From contig JAICIE010000011.1 in NCBI GenBank assembly GCA_025924515.1, positions 1 through 50,141 of the forward strand: a stretch of 50,141 bases of DNA, read 5' to 3'. The position numbers were made by a program, and so were the translations under genes. Of this stretch, positions 7,775 to 16,280 are shown one piece after another. The stretch comes from Jatrophihabitans sp. Its GTDB lineage: Bacteria; Actinomycetota; Actinomycetes; Mycobacteriales; Jatrophihabitantaceae. Below the pieces are notes generated by a model. That model worked only from the letters and a program-made list of their open reading frames with translations, did not search any database and was not told the DNA's origin. Position 1 is the first letter of the stretch. Every line of letters starts with the position of its first letter.

Positions 7775-9226
7775 GTGGGCCTTTTCTTCGCCGTCGATCT
7801 CGGCGCTACGAGCGGCCGGGTCAGTGCCGGGAAGGTGACGCGTGGGCACATCGATGTACGGGAGATGCACCGATTTCCGAACATGCCTGCTGAGAAGGAC
7901 GGCGCCTGGTACTGGGACGTCGACAGGTTGTGGTCGGAGACCGTCACCGGCCTGATGTCGGGACTGCGCTTCGGGAGCGCCACCGGGCAGCAACCGGCCG
8001 GCGTAGCCGCGGATTCCTGGGGCGTCGACGTGGCCGCAGTGAGCTCCGACGGTGCGCTGGTGCTGCCCCCGCGCTCCTATCGGTCCGCCTCATCGGCTAC
8101 TCGCGATGCGGTAGTCCGCCGGATTTCTGCTAGGGAGTTATTCCGCCGCGCCGGGGTACAACCAATGCCTATCAACACGATTTTTCAGCTCACCGACCTG
8201 CTGCCGCGCGCAGCATTGACGAACGACACGACGTTGCTGCTCATGGCTGACCTGTGGACGTTCTGGCTCTCTGGGGACGGCGCCGCGGAACGCACGCTTG
8301 CATCAACCACGGGTCTGATGTCCGCGGCTGCTGCCGGGTGGGACCCGGACCTGCTCGTGATCGCCGGAGTCGATCGCTCCCTGATGCCCCGGATTCTCGA
8401 TTCGGCGACGTCGGCGGGCACGACCTGCCGACAGCTCAATTCTGTATTGGGGGCATCGCTACCGGTATTTCGCGTGGGAGCTCACGACACTGCCTCGGCC
8501 GTCGCGGCGCTTCCACTCGAGAACAGCGAAGCTTTCATCTCGTGCGGTACGTGGGCGTTGGTCGGCGTGGAGCACGATGAGCCCGTCCTCGGCGAAGCCG
8601 CCTTTGCTTGGGGGTTCACCAATGAAGCCGGGGTCGAGGGCCGCACCCTGGTGATGCGCAATCTGACCGGACTGTGGCTGATCGAACAATGCCTGAAGGG
8701 CTGGGAACGGCCAGGTGCGCTCCCTGACTTGCTCGCTGCTGCGACAGCGTGGAAGGGAACCGACTCGTTCATCGACGTTGGCGACCCGGAGCTGGTCAAC
8801 AGTCCGGATGTCCCCGCATACATCCGTCGGCGCTGCGCCGCGACCGGCCAGCCCGAGCCGGTTGATCCGGTTCACCTCGTGCGATGCATCCTCGTCAGCC
8901 TCGCGCTCGCCTTCCGCAATACGATTCGGCAAGCCTCCGCGTTGACCGGCCGGAAGGTGGGGGCGGTGCGTATTGTCGGCGGTGGTAGCCGCAACGATCT
9001 GCTCTGCCGACTGACTGCCGACGCCTGCGGGGTTGAGGTGTTGGCCGGCCCGGCCGAGGCGACGACCTTGGGCAACGTCGGTGTCCAGGCGATCGCGGCC
9101 GGGGTCATCGACTCACTGGCCGAACTTCGGACGCTGGTCATGGGCTTCGCGCCGCCTGTTCGGTATGAGCCGGGGGAGAGCGTCGCGTCGTGGGACGGGG
9201 GCGATGCGGTTCTCGGCACCGGCTGA
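7775..9226 (+). CDS. rhaB: Rhamnulokinase-type FGGY carbohydrate kinase
   Basis: A 483-residue FGGY kinase. The phosphate-1 motif DLGATSGR is at the N-terminus, followed by MHRFPN and GAWYWDVDRLW, which are hallmarks of rhamnulokinases (RhaB). SCGTWALVGVE forms the phosphate-2 motif and IVGGGSRNDLLCRLTAD the adenosine motif. The GTG start at 7775 lies four bases after the SDR stop. The expected reaction is ATP-dependent phosphorylation of L-rhamnulose or a similar 6-deoxyketose at C1. A related ketose such as fuculose or xylulose remains possible, since the operon has no rhamnose isomerase. Confidence 0.88.
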   Translation: MGLFFAVDLGATSGRVSAGKVTRGHIDVREMHRFPNMPAEKDGAWYWDVDRLWSETVTGLMSGLRFGSATGQQPAGVAADSWGVDVAAVSSDGALVLPPRSYRSASSATRDAVVRRISARELFRRAGVQPMPINTIFQLTDLLPRAALTNDTTLLLMADLWTFWLSGDGAAERTLASTTGLMSAAAAGWDPDLLVIAGVDRSLMPRILDSATSAGTTCRQLNSVLGASLPVFRVGAHDTASAVAALPLENSEAFISCGTWALVGVEHDEPVLGEAAFAWGFTNEAGVEGRTLVMRNLTGLWLIEQCLKGWERPGALPDLLAAATAWKGTDSFIDVGDPELVNSPDVPAYIRRRCAATGQPEPVDPVHLVRCILVSLALAFRNTIRQASALTGRKVGAVRIVGGGSRNDLLCRLTADACGVEVLAGPAEATTLGNVGVQAIAAGVIDSLAELRTLVMGFAPPVRYEPGESVASWDGGDAVLGTG

Positions 9227-9279
9227 GCGATACCGTGGCCCCGCCCTTCTGCGGTTACGACCACACGGGAGCTAGCCTG

Positions 9280-10032
9280 ATGACCGAACTCCAACGGCTG
9301 ACCGATCTCTCACGCGAGTTGGGACGGCCGGAGCGCGAGCTGGTCATTCTCGCTGAAGGCAACACGTCCCTTCGGACGTCCGCGGACCACATGCTGGTCA
9401 AGGCCAGCGGCGCCGCCCTCGGATCAGCGCAAGCCGAGGACTTCGTCGAGGTCCCGCTGGGCGACATGATGGACCTGCTTGACAACCCGAGCTCCGACGA
9501 CGCCACCGTCGACGCGGCGTTTCAGCGGCTGAGCGGAACGAGGGGACGCCGGCCTTCCGTCGAGTCGATGGTGCACGCTGTCTGCCAGGTCGATGCCGGT
9601 GCCACAGTCGTGGGCCACACCCATCCTCTGGCAATCAACGGATTGCTGTGCTCACGGAACGCCTCGGTGTTGGCGTCCACAGTCGTGTACCCGGAGCAGA
9701 TCGTGGTGCTCGGCAGGAAACCTGTGTTCGTGCCGTACACCGATCCCGGGCTCGCGCTTGCCAGGGAGGTCCGCCGCCGCCTGCTGGAACATCTGGCCGA
9801 GGATGGTGTCGCGCCGAAAATCATTTACCTGGCCAACCACGGCATCTTCGCGCTGGGGACGTCACCGGGGGAGGTTCTGCGTATTACCGAAATGGCGGTG
9901 AAGGTCAGCCGGATCATGGAGGTCGGACTGGCCGTCGGTGGCCTGGCGCCGTTGGATGCAGAAGCCAGAGAACGGATCGACACCCGCACGGACGAACAGT
10001 ACCGGCGCGCGGCCCTGGACGCGCGCGGATGA
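9280..10032 (+). CDS. Class II aldolase/adducin family protein
   Basis: A 250-residue zinc aldolase of the fuculose/rhamnulose-1-phosphate type. AEGNTS near residues 25-30 and KASG at 41-44 bind the phosphate, His113 and His115 in HTHP and His187 in ANHG are the expected zinc ligands, and Glu95 is in the place of the catalytic acid region. The ATG at 9280 has a GGGAG ribosome binding site. Following a rhamnulokinase-type kinase, it should cleave a ketose-1-phosphate into dihydroxyacetone phosphate and an aldehyde such as lactaldehyde. The exact sugar is not shown by the sequence. Confidence 0.85.
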   Translation: MTELQRLTDLSRELGRPERELVILAEGNTSLRTSADHMLVKASGAALGSAQAEDFVEVPLGDMMDLLDNPSSDDATVDAAFQRLSGTRGRRPSVESMVHAVCQVDAGATVVGHTHPLAINGLLCSRNASVLASTVVYPEQIVVLGRKPVFVPYTDPGLALAREVRRRLLEHLAEDGVAPKIIYLANHGIFALGTSPGEVLRITEMAVKVSRIMEVGLAVGGLAPLDAEARERIDTRTDEQYRRAALDARG

Positions 10033-10757
10033 CCGCCCGCCTCGATGGCCGTGTTGCGGTGGTCACCGGTGGAAGCGCGGGGATCGGGCTCGCGATCGCC
10101 ACGCGGCTATCGGAACTTGGGTGTCGCGTCGTCATCAGCGCACGGTCGACCGAGCGATCGCGAAGGGCGGCTGCCGGGCTGCCCGGCCCCGCAGAAGCGG
10201 TCACCGCCGATGTCACCGATCCGCGGGCGGCCGACTCGGTCATGCGTGTGGCGCAGGACCGGTTCGGTCCAGTGGACATCGTCGTCGCCAATGCCGGCAT
10301 CTACCTCGCCGGCGACGTCTGGACCAACGACCCCGACGACATCGAGAGGCTGATTGCGACCAACGTAGGAGGGGCGGTGCGGACGGTGCGCGCCGCGCTT
10401 CCCGGCATGGTCGCCCGCGGCACGGGCGACGTTCTGATCACCGGTTCGGTCTCCGGCACCCAGGTCATTTCGTGGGAGCCGGTCTATTCGGCGTCGAAAC
10501 ACGCCCTGCACGCATTCGCGCACGGGGTTCGGCGCCAACTGGTGGGTACGGGGGTTCGGCTGGGTGTCATCGGTCCGGGCGTCGTTCTGAATGGCCTCTG
10601 GGCCGTGTCCGAGGAAACCGAGATCGCTGAGCGAGTGTCCGCCGGGACCGGGATCCGGTCTGAGGACGTCGCGGAGGCTGCCGAGTTCATGTTGACCCGG
10701 CCACGGCATGTCACCGTACGAGACCTCGTGCTCCTCCCCACCAACCAGGAGATCTGA
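10029..10757 (+). CDS. SDR family oxidoreductase, last gene of the sugar operon
   Basis: A 242-residue classical SDR with TGGSAGIG at residues 13-20, NAG at 88-90 and catalytic Ser140, Tyr153, Lys157. The start of the third beta segment reads VVISARS, with an Arg after the second strand, which favours NADP. Its C-terminus VTVRDLVLLPTNQ is typical of the serine/3-hydroxy acid dehydrogenase-like SDR branch (YdfG-like). The ATG overlaps the aldolase stop by ATGA. In the operon it may process the aldehyde made by the aldolase or act on the sugar substrate; which one is not evident. Confidence 0.87.
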   Translation: MTARLDGRVAVVTGGSAGIGLAIATRLSELGCRVVISARSTERSRRAAAGLPGPAEAVTADVTDPRAADSVMRVAQDRFGPVDIVVANAGIYLAGDVWTNDPDDIERLIATNVGGAVRTVRAALPGMVARGTGDVLITGSVSGTQVISWEPVYSASKHALHAFAHGVRRQLVGTGVRLGVIGPGVVLNGLWAVSEETEIAERVSAGTGIRSEDVAEAAEFMLTRPRHVTVRDLVLLPTNQEI

Positions 10758-10943
10758 GCGGTGCCCGGTCATGACAGCAGTGTCGCATCCAATTTGCAGA
10801 CCGGCTGGGGTGCGTAGAAGGCGACGACTGCGAGGCCAATGCCCTGGAAACCATCAGGACCATGGAGATCGGCTCGCGCCGCGGCATTTCCTCCGACACG
10901 CCATGCGGTCGGTCGGGCACCCGATGTCGACGGCACCGCCGAG

Positions 10944-11423
10944 CTATCCGCGCGCGGACGGCGCTGCGGCGCCGCGGCGAGGCGGCGCAGTTGTCAAGGG
11001 GCCGCGTGTGCTGGCTTGCAGCACGGCGAGCAGCGCCAACGCAGCGAGGGCGCCGATACCCTCCGCCAGCACGCTCAACGTCTTTTCGGGATACCAGCCC
11101 GGGTCGTACATGTTCGGGACCGGCCCGAAGGAACCCACATTGACGTACGCATACACGACCACCGCCGCGGTGCCTGCCGCGGCCACCAAGAAAGCGAACG
11201 CGGCGGTGTAGCGGCGCGGACGTAGCAGTACGGCCGCCGCGGCGATCGCTGCCACCGTCGCCTCGGCGCGGAACAGGTCGCCTTGATTGAGGACGCTGGA
11301 CTTGATCCCCGCATACGCCGACGCCAGGTCGAAGTGGACGTAGGCATCGATCGCCAGTCCGGCGGCGGCGATCAGTGCCAAACCCAGCCGAACCGGTGAG
11401 CGGTTGCCCATCTTGGTAGCCAT
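10944..11423 (-). CDS. Small four-helix membrane protein
   Basis: A 159-residue protein with about four transmembrane helices (near residues 13-30, 50-66, 72-92 and 118-140) and a short alanine/arginine-rich tail. A conserved-looking loop NVGSFGPVPNMYDPGWYPEK lies between helices 3 and 4. The ATG at 11423 has a perfect GGAGGT ribosome binding site six bases upstream, which itself overlaps the stop codon of the preceding small gene. Similar membrane proteins occur in many actinomycetes without a known function. A link to the divergent sigma factor is possible from position only. Confidence 0.75.
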   Translation of the reverse strand: MATKMGNRSPVRLGLALIAAAGLAIDAYVHFDLASAYAGIKSSVLNQGDLFRAEATVAAIAAAAVLLRPRRYTAAFAFLVAAAGTAAVVVYAYVNVGSFGPVPNMYDPGWYPEKTLSVLAEGIGALAALALLAVLQASTRGPLTTAPPRRGAAAPSARG

Positions 11424-11427
11424 GCTG

Positions 11428-11718
11428 TTACCTCCGAGTCGCGTCGTCGCAGGCGCCTGCCGCGAACAGGCTGAAGCTGTCGACACTTGACACGAAATAC
11501 CGGTCGCGCGGGTTCACCGCGTCGTCGGGTTGCATCAGAAGGGTCCGTTCGCCCGCCGCGGCGGCGACAGGAACAACGCGCCCGTTGCCCCAGGACGACC
11601 GGGTCCCGACAATGAGGACGTCGAGAGGGTCGATCTGTGTCGGTGTCGTGGAACGCGCGTTCTTACCGGCTGCGCGCGCGGGTAAGACCAGCAGGGCGCG
11701 GCGACACCAATTTGACAT
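11428..11718 (-). CDS. Small hypothetical protein, coupled to the four-helix membrane protein
   Basis: A 96-residue protein with no recognised family. Its last 60 codons have strong G/C bias at the third position and end in PRDRYFVSSVDSFSLFAAGACDD; the opposite strand has no competing frame here. The stop codon TAA sits inside the GGAGGT ribosome binding site of the next gene, which suggests coupled translation. The start is uncertain: the ATG at 11718 overlaps the ATG of the divergent 81-residue gene in a CATG palindrome. The longer open frame further upstream is antisense to the sigma gene and is not real. Confidence 0.4.
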   Translation of the reverse strand: MSNWCRRALLVLPARAAGKNARSTTPTQIDPLDVLIVGTRSSWGNGRVVPVAAAAGERTLLMQPDDAVNPRDRYFVSSVDSFSLFAAGACDDATRR

Positions 11719-11962
11719 GGCGCAGCACCGTAGGTCGCTCGGCATCGCGGGGTGCCTTGGCCGTGGCTCGCCGGTCGACGTGACCACGTGGCGCCGGTGC
11801 CGGCTGCTCGAGGCCGGCTTCGAATACACAGTGGCCGACCGCCTTGCCGCGAGCCGGTCCGTGGACCTGCACGCGCTGCTCGAGTTGATCGACCGTGGCT
11901 GCCCGCCGGCGCTTGCGGCGAGGATTTTGGCGCCCAGCGACGACGCTGAGGCGTGGGCGTGA
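11717..11962 (+). CDS. Small conserved actinobacterial protein preceding an ECF sigma gene
   Basis: An 81-residue protein. The C-terminal 55 residues (WRRCRLLEAGF, RSVDLHALLELIDRGCPP, ALAARILAPSDD) form a helical unit that I recognise as a recurring small actinobacterial protein without an assigned function. Its TGA overlaps the GTG of the sigma gene by GTGA, so the two are translated together. A GTG at 11780, just before WRR, is an alternative start and would leave room for a divergent promoter. It contains no DNA-binding motif or membrane segment. Confidence 0.6.
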   Translation: MAQHRRSLGIAGCLGRGSPVDVTTWRRCRLLEAGFEYTVADRLAASRSVDLHALLELIDRGCPPALAARILAPSDDAEAWA

Positions 11963-12606
11963 CGATCCTCGGTCCGGTGTCGACCGGCACGTCGGGGACC
12001 GCGGCGCAGGCGCCGACCGACTGGGTGCGTGCCCTGAGTGTGCCGGGACCGGAGAAAGAGGCGGCGCTGTTTCGGCTGCACGAGTTGCTGGTTCACGCCG
12101 CCCGGCGTCAGGTCGCGCGGATGCGAGAACAGCTCCGCGGGACGGCAGATGCGGACGACATCGCGAATCAGGCCGCAGACGACGCGATGGTCGCCATTCT
12201 CGGCAAGCTGCACACCTTCGAGGGACGGAGCCGATTCACCACCTGGGCGTACAAGTTCGCGATCATGAACGCGGCCGTCCAGGTGCGCCGGCAGGCGTGG
12301 CGGGGTTGCGACGTCCCGCTCGACGACCCCGACCTCATCGTCGAACGCGCGCCGACGCCCGAGGCCTACGCGCAGGGACGCGACCTCGCCACCGCGCTCG
12401 CCACCGCCATCGCGGCGACTTTGACGCCGCATCAGCGCCGGATCGTTGTCGCGCTTCTCATCGATGAGGTGCCGGTAGACGTGCTGGCCGAGCGCCTCGG
12501 GACCTCGCGAAATGCCGTGTACAAGACGCTGCACGATGCCCGCGTCGCCCTCCGTGCTGATCTTCGCGCCGCCGGCTACCTACCCACTCCATCCGAGTCG
12601 CCATGA
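11959..12606 (+). CDS. ECF RNA polymerase sigma factor
   Basis: A 215-residue ECF-type sigma factor. Region 2 carries DADDIANQAADDAMVAILGKL and the aromatic RFTTWAYKFAIMNA segment; region 4 carries LTPHQRRIVVALLI, VDVLAERLGTSRNAVYKTLHDARVALR, where the last helix binds the -35 element. The GTG at 11959 overlaps the previous stop by GTGA; a GTG two codons earlier is possible. It is followed by an overlapping zinc-binding anti-sigma gene. It differs clearly from the sigma factor at 5.7-6.3 kb, so the two should read different promoters. Confidence 0.9.
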   Translation: MTILGPVSTGTSGTAAQAPTDWVRALSVPGPEKEAALFRLHELLVHAARRQVARMREQLRGTADADDIANQAADDAMVAILGKLHTFEGRSRFTTWAYKFAIMNAAVQVRRQAWRGCDVPLDDPDLIVERAPTPEAYAQGRDLATALATAIAATLTPHQRRIVVALLIDEVPVDVLAERLGTSRNAVYKTLHDARVALRADLRAAGYLPTPSESP

Positions 12607-12878
12607 CCGAGCGCCGCCTCACCCCAGAGATCATCCGCCGGTTCACCGTGGACGGCGAACCGTGGCTGTCCTGCGACGACTGCTTCGCGCGGGTCGACGA
12701 GTACGTCGACCGGATGCTCGCCGACCCGGACTACGACTCGCCGGCCATGTCTGCGCACCTACGCGGCTGCGGCGCGTGCGCCGAGGAAATGGCCACGCTG
12801 CTCGACCTTGCCGCGCGGGATGCCGGTGTCGACCCGCAGCCGGTACTGCCGCGCCTCGGTCGGTGGTGTCAGGGTTGA
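12603..12878 (+). CDS. Small zinc-binding anti-sigma factor
   Basis: A 91-residue soluble protein starting with an ATGA overlap on the sigma gene. It has two cysteine pairs: SCDDC near residue 23 and the anti-sigma type HLRGCGAC (HxxxCGxC) near residues 57-64. No transmembrane helix is present, so it should act in the cytoplasm, perhaps sensing redox or zinc through the cysteines. The pairing with the sigma factor is inferred from overlap and motif. Confidence 0.75.
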   Translation: MTERRLTPEIIRRFTVDGEPWLSCDDCFARVDEYVDRMLADPDYDSPAMSAHLRGCGACAEEMATLLDLAARDAGVDPQPVLPRLGRWCQG

Positions 12879-12916
12879 ACCGGCTGCCCCCTTGCTTCGT
12901 CTTCGGTACAGCCGGT
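12879..12916 (+). terminator. Inverted repeat after the second sigma operon
   Basis: ACCGGCTG at 12879-12886 pairs perfectly with CAGCCGGT at 12909-12916 across a 22-base loop, beginning directly after the anti-sigma stop codon. There is no T tract. It could end the sigma transcript or regulate the pterin-like operon that starts at 12950. Confidence 0.3.
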
Positions 12917-12949
12917 AACTACTAGCGGCCGACGCGACAGGGCAGGGCG

Positions 12950-13939
12950 ATGCGAGAAGTTCGTGAAGAGGCACTGGCCTTCTGGCTGCGCGAGCCCGGC
13001 GTCGGGGAGATCAGGAAGGTAGCCGTTCCGGAGCCAGGCGTTGGCGAGGTCTTCGTTCGGACGCTGTGGTCGGGGATCAGCCGCGGTACCGAAACCCTGG
13101 TGTTCCGAGGCGGCGTACCTGTCAGCGAGTACCAGATGATGCGCGCCCCCTTCCAGGAGGGTGATTTCCCCGCTCCGGTCAAATACGGATATCTGAGCGT
13201 CGGCCTCGTTGAGGACGGGCCGCCCGTCCTGGCCGGCCGTACGGTCTTCTGCCTTTATCCGCATCAGACCGCGTATGTCGTTCCGTCGAATGCGGTCGCC
13301 GTCGTCCCGGAGGGAGTGCCTCCCGCGCGCGCGGTGCTTGCCGGGACGGTGGAAACCGCGGTCAATGCGCTTTGGGACGCCGCGCCGCTCGTCGGCGATC
13401 GGATCGCCGTCGTCGGAGCCGGCATGGTGGGTTGCTGCGTCGCGCGACTGCTCGCCGGAATACCCGGCGTCCACGTCACCCTCGTCGACGTCGACTGCGA
13501 ACGCGCCGAGACCGCCGCCGCGCTCGGCGTCGAATTCGCCACCCCGGGCACCGCGACGGGGGATCGCGACCTCGTCCTACACGCCAGCGCAACGTCCGCG
13601 GGGCTACAGCTCGCGCTCGACCTGCTTGCGGACGAGGCAACAGTGATCGAACTGAGTTGGTACGGCGACGCGCGGGTCACCCTGCCGCTCGGCGGCTCCT
13701 TCCATTCCCGCCGGTTGGCGCTGCGGGCCAGCCGAGTCGGCCCGGTCTCGCCGGCTCGCCGCGGTCGACGCAGCAGGGCGGATCGGCTTGCCCTCGCGCT
13801 CAGGCTCCTGCGCGACCCCGTCTTCGACGCGCTGCTGACCGGGTCAGCTCCCTTCGCCGACCTCCCTGGCGTGATGGCCCGGCTGACGTCCGGAGAGCTG
13901 CCCGCCCTTTGTCACACGATCAATTACCAGGGCGGGTGA
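12950..13939 (+). CDS. Medium-chain dehydrogenase/reductase, BchC-like, zinc site reduced
   Basis: A 329-residue MDR protein and first gene of the putative pterin operon. The N-terminal GroES-like domain contains [14 protein letters not shown] where zinc alcohol dehydrogenases have a Cys-containing motif, so the catalytic zinc Cys is absent, as in the BchC-like branch. The Rossmann motif VGAGMVG starts near residue 156 and is followed by an acidic LVDVD, consistent with NAD binding. The GTG of the next gene overlaps its stop. It probably reduces or oxidises a side chain of the pathway intermediate. The product of the reaction is not predictable. Confidence 0.82.
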   Translation: MREVREEALAFWLREPGVGEIRKVAVPEPGVGEVFVRTLWSGISRGTETLVFRGGVPVSEYQMMRAPFQEGDFPAPVKYGYLSVGLVEDGPPVLAGRTVFCLYPHQTAYVVPSNAVAVVPEGVPPARAVLAGTVETAVNALWDAAPLVGDRIAVVGAGMVGCCVARLLAGIPGVHVTLVDVDCERAETAAALGVEFATPGTATGDRDLVLHASATSAGLQLALDLLADEATVIELSWYGDARVTLPLGGSFHSRRLALRASRVGPVSPARRGRRSRADRLALALRLLRDPVFDALLTGSAPFADLPGVMARLTSGELPALCHTINYQGG

Positions 13940-14343
13940 GCACACTGTTCACTGTCACGGTCCGCGACCACCTGATGGTCGCCCACAGCCTGCGCGGGGA
14001 CGTGTTCGGCCCGGCGCAGCGGTTGCACGGCGCAACGTATGTGATCGATGCGTCCTTCCGCGCCGAACAGCTCGATCAGGACAACCTGGTCGTAGATATT
14101 GGCCGAGCCGCCGACCAGTTGCATGCGGTGATCGCCGAGTTGACCTACCGAAACCTGGACGAGGACCCGGAGTTCGAAGGGGTCAACACCACCACCGAGT
14201 TCTTGGCGCGCATCGTGGCAGACCGGCTCGCCGACCGCGTGCGCTCCGGGGCGCTTGCCGAGAGTGGGCGCGGGCTCAGCTCAATCGCGATCACACTGCA
14301 CGAGTCGCACGTCGCGTCGGCCGGGTACGAGAGGCGGCTGTGA
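13936..14343 (+). CDS. 6-pyruvoyl-tetrahydropterin synthase / QueD-like protein
   Basis: A 135-residue protein of the T-fold PTPS/QueD family. The N-terminus [15 protein letters not shown] corresponds to the strand ending in the first zinc histidine, and LHGATYVI corresponds to the usual HGHxY motif, but the second histidine of that motif is Ala. DLTYRNLDE-like ([19 protein letters not shown]) and [14 protein letters not shown] match the conserved later segments with the Glu anchor for the pterin. The usual catalytic Cys is not seen. The GTG start overlaps the previous stop. It likely binds a pterin-like intermediate, but its chemistry may differ from PTPS and QueD. Confidence 0.85.
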   Translation: MSTLFTVTVRDHLMVAHSLRGDVFGPAQRLHGATYVIDASFRAEQLDQDNLVVDIGRAADQLHAVIAELTYRNLDEDPEFEGVNTTTEFLARIVADRLADRVRSGALAESGRGLSSIAITLHESHVASAGYERRL

Positions 14344-14347
14344 CGCG

Positions 14348-15406
14348 GTGACCGGAACCGGCACGGTGCACATGATCGTCCCCGACGCCATCGACGACCC
14401 CGTCCGGCCGAGTGGCGGCAACCGGTACGACCGCCGGATCTGCGCGGGACTGGCCGAGACCGGATGGCAGGTCCGCCTGCACCCGGTGCCGGATGCGTGG
14501 CCGCAGCTGGGCGCCGCCGGACTGCAGGCGACGGCGAGCACCATCGCAAACCTCCCAGACCGCGCATTGGTGCTGGTCGACGGCCTGATCGCCTCGGCCG
14601 CAGCGAACGCGATGGTGCCGGCGGCCGGTCGGCTTTCGATCGTGGTGCTCCTTCACATGTCGCTGGGCGACGACCGGGCCACGCGCGCCGCGGAGGGCGC
14701 CGTGCTCGGTTCGGCTGCCGCGGTGATCGCCACGAGCGGTTGGGCACGGCAGCGACTGCTGGCCCGGTACCCGCTGCCCGACCATGCGGTTCACGTCGCG
14801 GAACCGGGCGTCGACCGCGCGCCCCGCGCCGTCGGCACCGCGGACGGCAGCAGGCTTCTCTGCGTGGGCGCGGTGACGCCGCAGAAGGGCCACGACCTGC
14901 TGCTCGCCGCGCTCGCTGCGCTGGCCGACCACCCCTGGCGGTGCGAATGGGTCGGCCCGCTGGACCGGGATCTCGCGTACGTCGCCCGGCTGCGGCACAA
15001 CCTCAAGGCTCCCAGCCTCGCCGGGCGGGTCCGCCTGACCGGTCCGCTCACCGGGACGGCGCTGAAGGAGGCGTACCGGTCGGCTGACGTCCTCGTGCAC
15101 CCTAGCCGCAGCGAGACCTACGGCATGGTGGTCACGGAGGCACTGGCCCACGGTCTGCCGGTGATCGCCGCGGCCGCCGGTGGGCTTCCCGACGCGCTCG
15201 GCCGCACGCCCGACGGGACCCGACCGGGGATCCTCGTGCCGCCGGGCGACGCTTCGCAGCTCACTGCGGCGCTCCGCGCCTGGTTGACGAGCGCCGACCT
15301 GCGACAGCGCGTGCGCCTGGCGGCGCTGGCGCGCCGGTCGACGCTGCCCAGCTGGTCGACGACGACCGCGAAGGTCGCTCGGGTACTGACGGCGGCCGCG
15401 GCATGA
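14348..15406 (+). CDS. Glycosyltransferase family 4 protein
   Basis: A 352-residue GT-B fold enzyme. The N-terminal domain has SGGNRYDRRIC, which binds the acceptor; the C-terminal domain has LCVGAVTPQKGHDLLLAAL and the GT4 signature with two glutamates in PSRSETYGMVVTEALAHG, giving the EX7E motif for the nucleotide sugar. It lies four bases after the PTPS-like gene; the GTG at 14348 is the first start in frame after that stop. In this operon it most likely glycosylates the GTP-derived product, as is known for cyanopterin-type pterin glucosides. Donor and acceptor are unknown. Confidence 0.88.
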   Translation: MTGTGTVHMIVPDAIDDPVRPSGGNRYDRRICAGLAETGWQVRLHPVPDAWPQLGAAGLQATASTIANLPDRALVLVDGLIASAAANAMVPAAGRLSIVVLLHMSLGDDRATRAAEGAVLGSAAAVIATSGWARQRLLARYPLPDHAVHVAEPGVDRAPRAVGTADGSRLLCVGAVTPQKGHDLLLAALAALADHPWRCEWVGPLDRDLAYVARLRHNLKAPSLAGRVRLTGPLTGTALKEAYRSADVLVHPSRSETYGMVVTEALAHGLPVIAAAAGGLPDALGRTPDGTRPGILVPPGDASQLTAALRAWLTSADLRQRVRLAALARRSTLPSWSTTTAKVARVLTAAAA

Positions 15407-15449
15407 ACCGCTCCGGCGGAAGCGCTGCGGACGTCCGCGGGAGCACCGC

Positions 15450-16280
15450 ATGACCGCCGTGCGGGTCAGCCCGGCCTGGCTCGCGCTGCGCGAGCCGGCC
15501 GACGCCGCCGCCCGCGCGCCCGACCTCGTCACCGAGCTGTGCCTGCCCGCACGGCGTCCGGTCGTGGTGCACGACCTCGCATGCGGCACCGGCTCCATGA
15601 TGCGCTGGCTGGCCCCCCGGCTGCCCGGCCCCCAACACTGGGTGTGTTACGACCTGGACGCCGAGCTTTTGACCGCGGCGGCGAAGGACGACGGCCACCG
15701 CGCCGCCGACGGCTCGCCGGTGACCGTGAGCGTCCGTCATCGAGACGTCACCCGCCTGCCGCCGGGCGACTGCGCCGGAGCGACGCTCATCACCGCCTCC
15801 GCGGTGCTGGACCTCTTGACGGTCGACGACCTCGCTCGGTTGGTGGCAACCTGCGTCGCCGCGGGGTGCCCGGTCCTACTGACCCTGTCGGTGACCGGCC
15901 GGGTCGAGCTCTGGCCACCGCACCCACTCGATGGCGTGATCGGTGCCGCCTTCAACGCCCATCAGCGGCGCATCACAAAAGGCCGGAGGCTGCTCGGCCC
16001 CGACGCGGCCCGCGCCGCCGTCCACGCTTTTCGCAGTGCGGGTTTCGACGTGGCGACTCGCGCCACGCCGTGGCTGCTCGGATCGGAGTCGGCTGCACTC
16101 GCTGCGACATGGTTCGCCGGTTGGCTCGGTGCAGCCAGTGAGCAGCGCCCGGAGCTGACGATGAACGCAGGCGGATACGGATCGTGGCGTCTGGGAAACG
16201 CGGCCGACGGCCGGCTGCGTGTCCGTGTGGGCCACCTTGACCTGCTCGCTCGGCCGATGGCGGCGGGAGCTGCCCCGTGA
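15450..16280 (+). CDS. Class I SAM-dependent methyltransferase
   Basis: A 276-residue protein. Motif I, VVHDLACGTGSMMRWLA, is at about residues 35-51 and is followed by the acidic YDLDAELL that binds the SAM ribose and by ITASAVLDLLT. The C-terminal half (about 120 residues) is longer than in minimal methyltransferases and should form the substrate site. The ATG at 15450 is 43 bases after the glycosyltransferase. The stop is overlapped by the GTG of a tiny downstream frame. It probably methylates the pathway intermediate or its sugar. Confidence 0.85.
   Translation: MTAVRVSPAWLALREPADAAARAPDLVTELCLPARRPVVVHDLACGTGSMMRWLAPRLPGPQHWVCYDLDAELLTAAAKDDGHRAADGSPVTVSVRHRDVTRLPPGDCAGATLITASAVLDLLTVDDLARLVATCVAAGCPVLLTLSVTGRVELWPPHPLDGVIGAAFNAHQRRITKGRRLLGPDAARAAVHAFRSAGFDVATRATPWLLGSESAALAATWFAGWLGAASEQRPELTMNAGGYGSWRLGNAADGRLRVRVGHLDLLARPMAAGAAP

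Noticed and set aside
11719-12534. Upstream part of a long minus-strand frame
   Set aside because: It is antisense to the ECF sigma gene and low in plausible protein character; only the last 96 codons were kept as a possible small gene.
14291-15598. A 435-codon minus-strand frame opposite the glycosyltransferase
   Set aside because: The plus strand has a complete GT4 protein with correct coupling to its neighbours; the minus frame has no motif or ribosome binding site.
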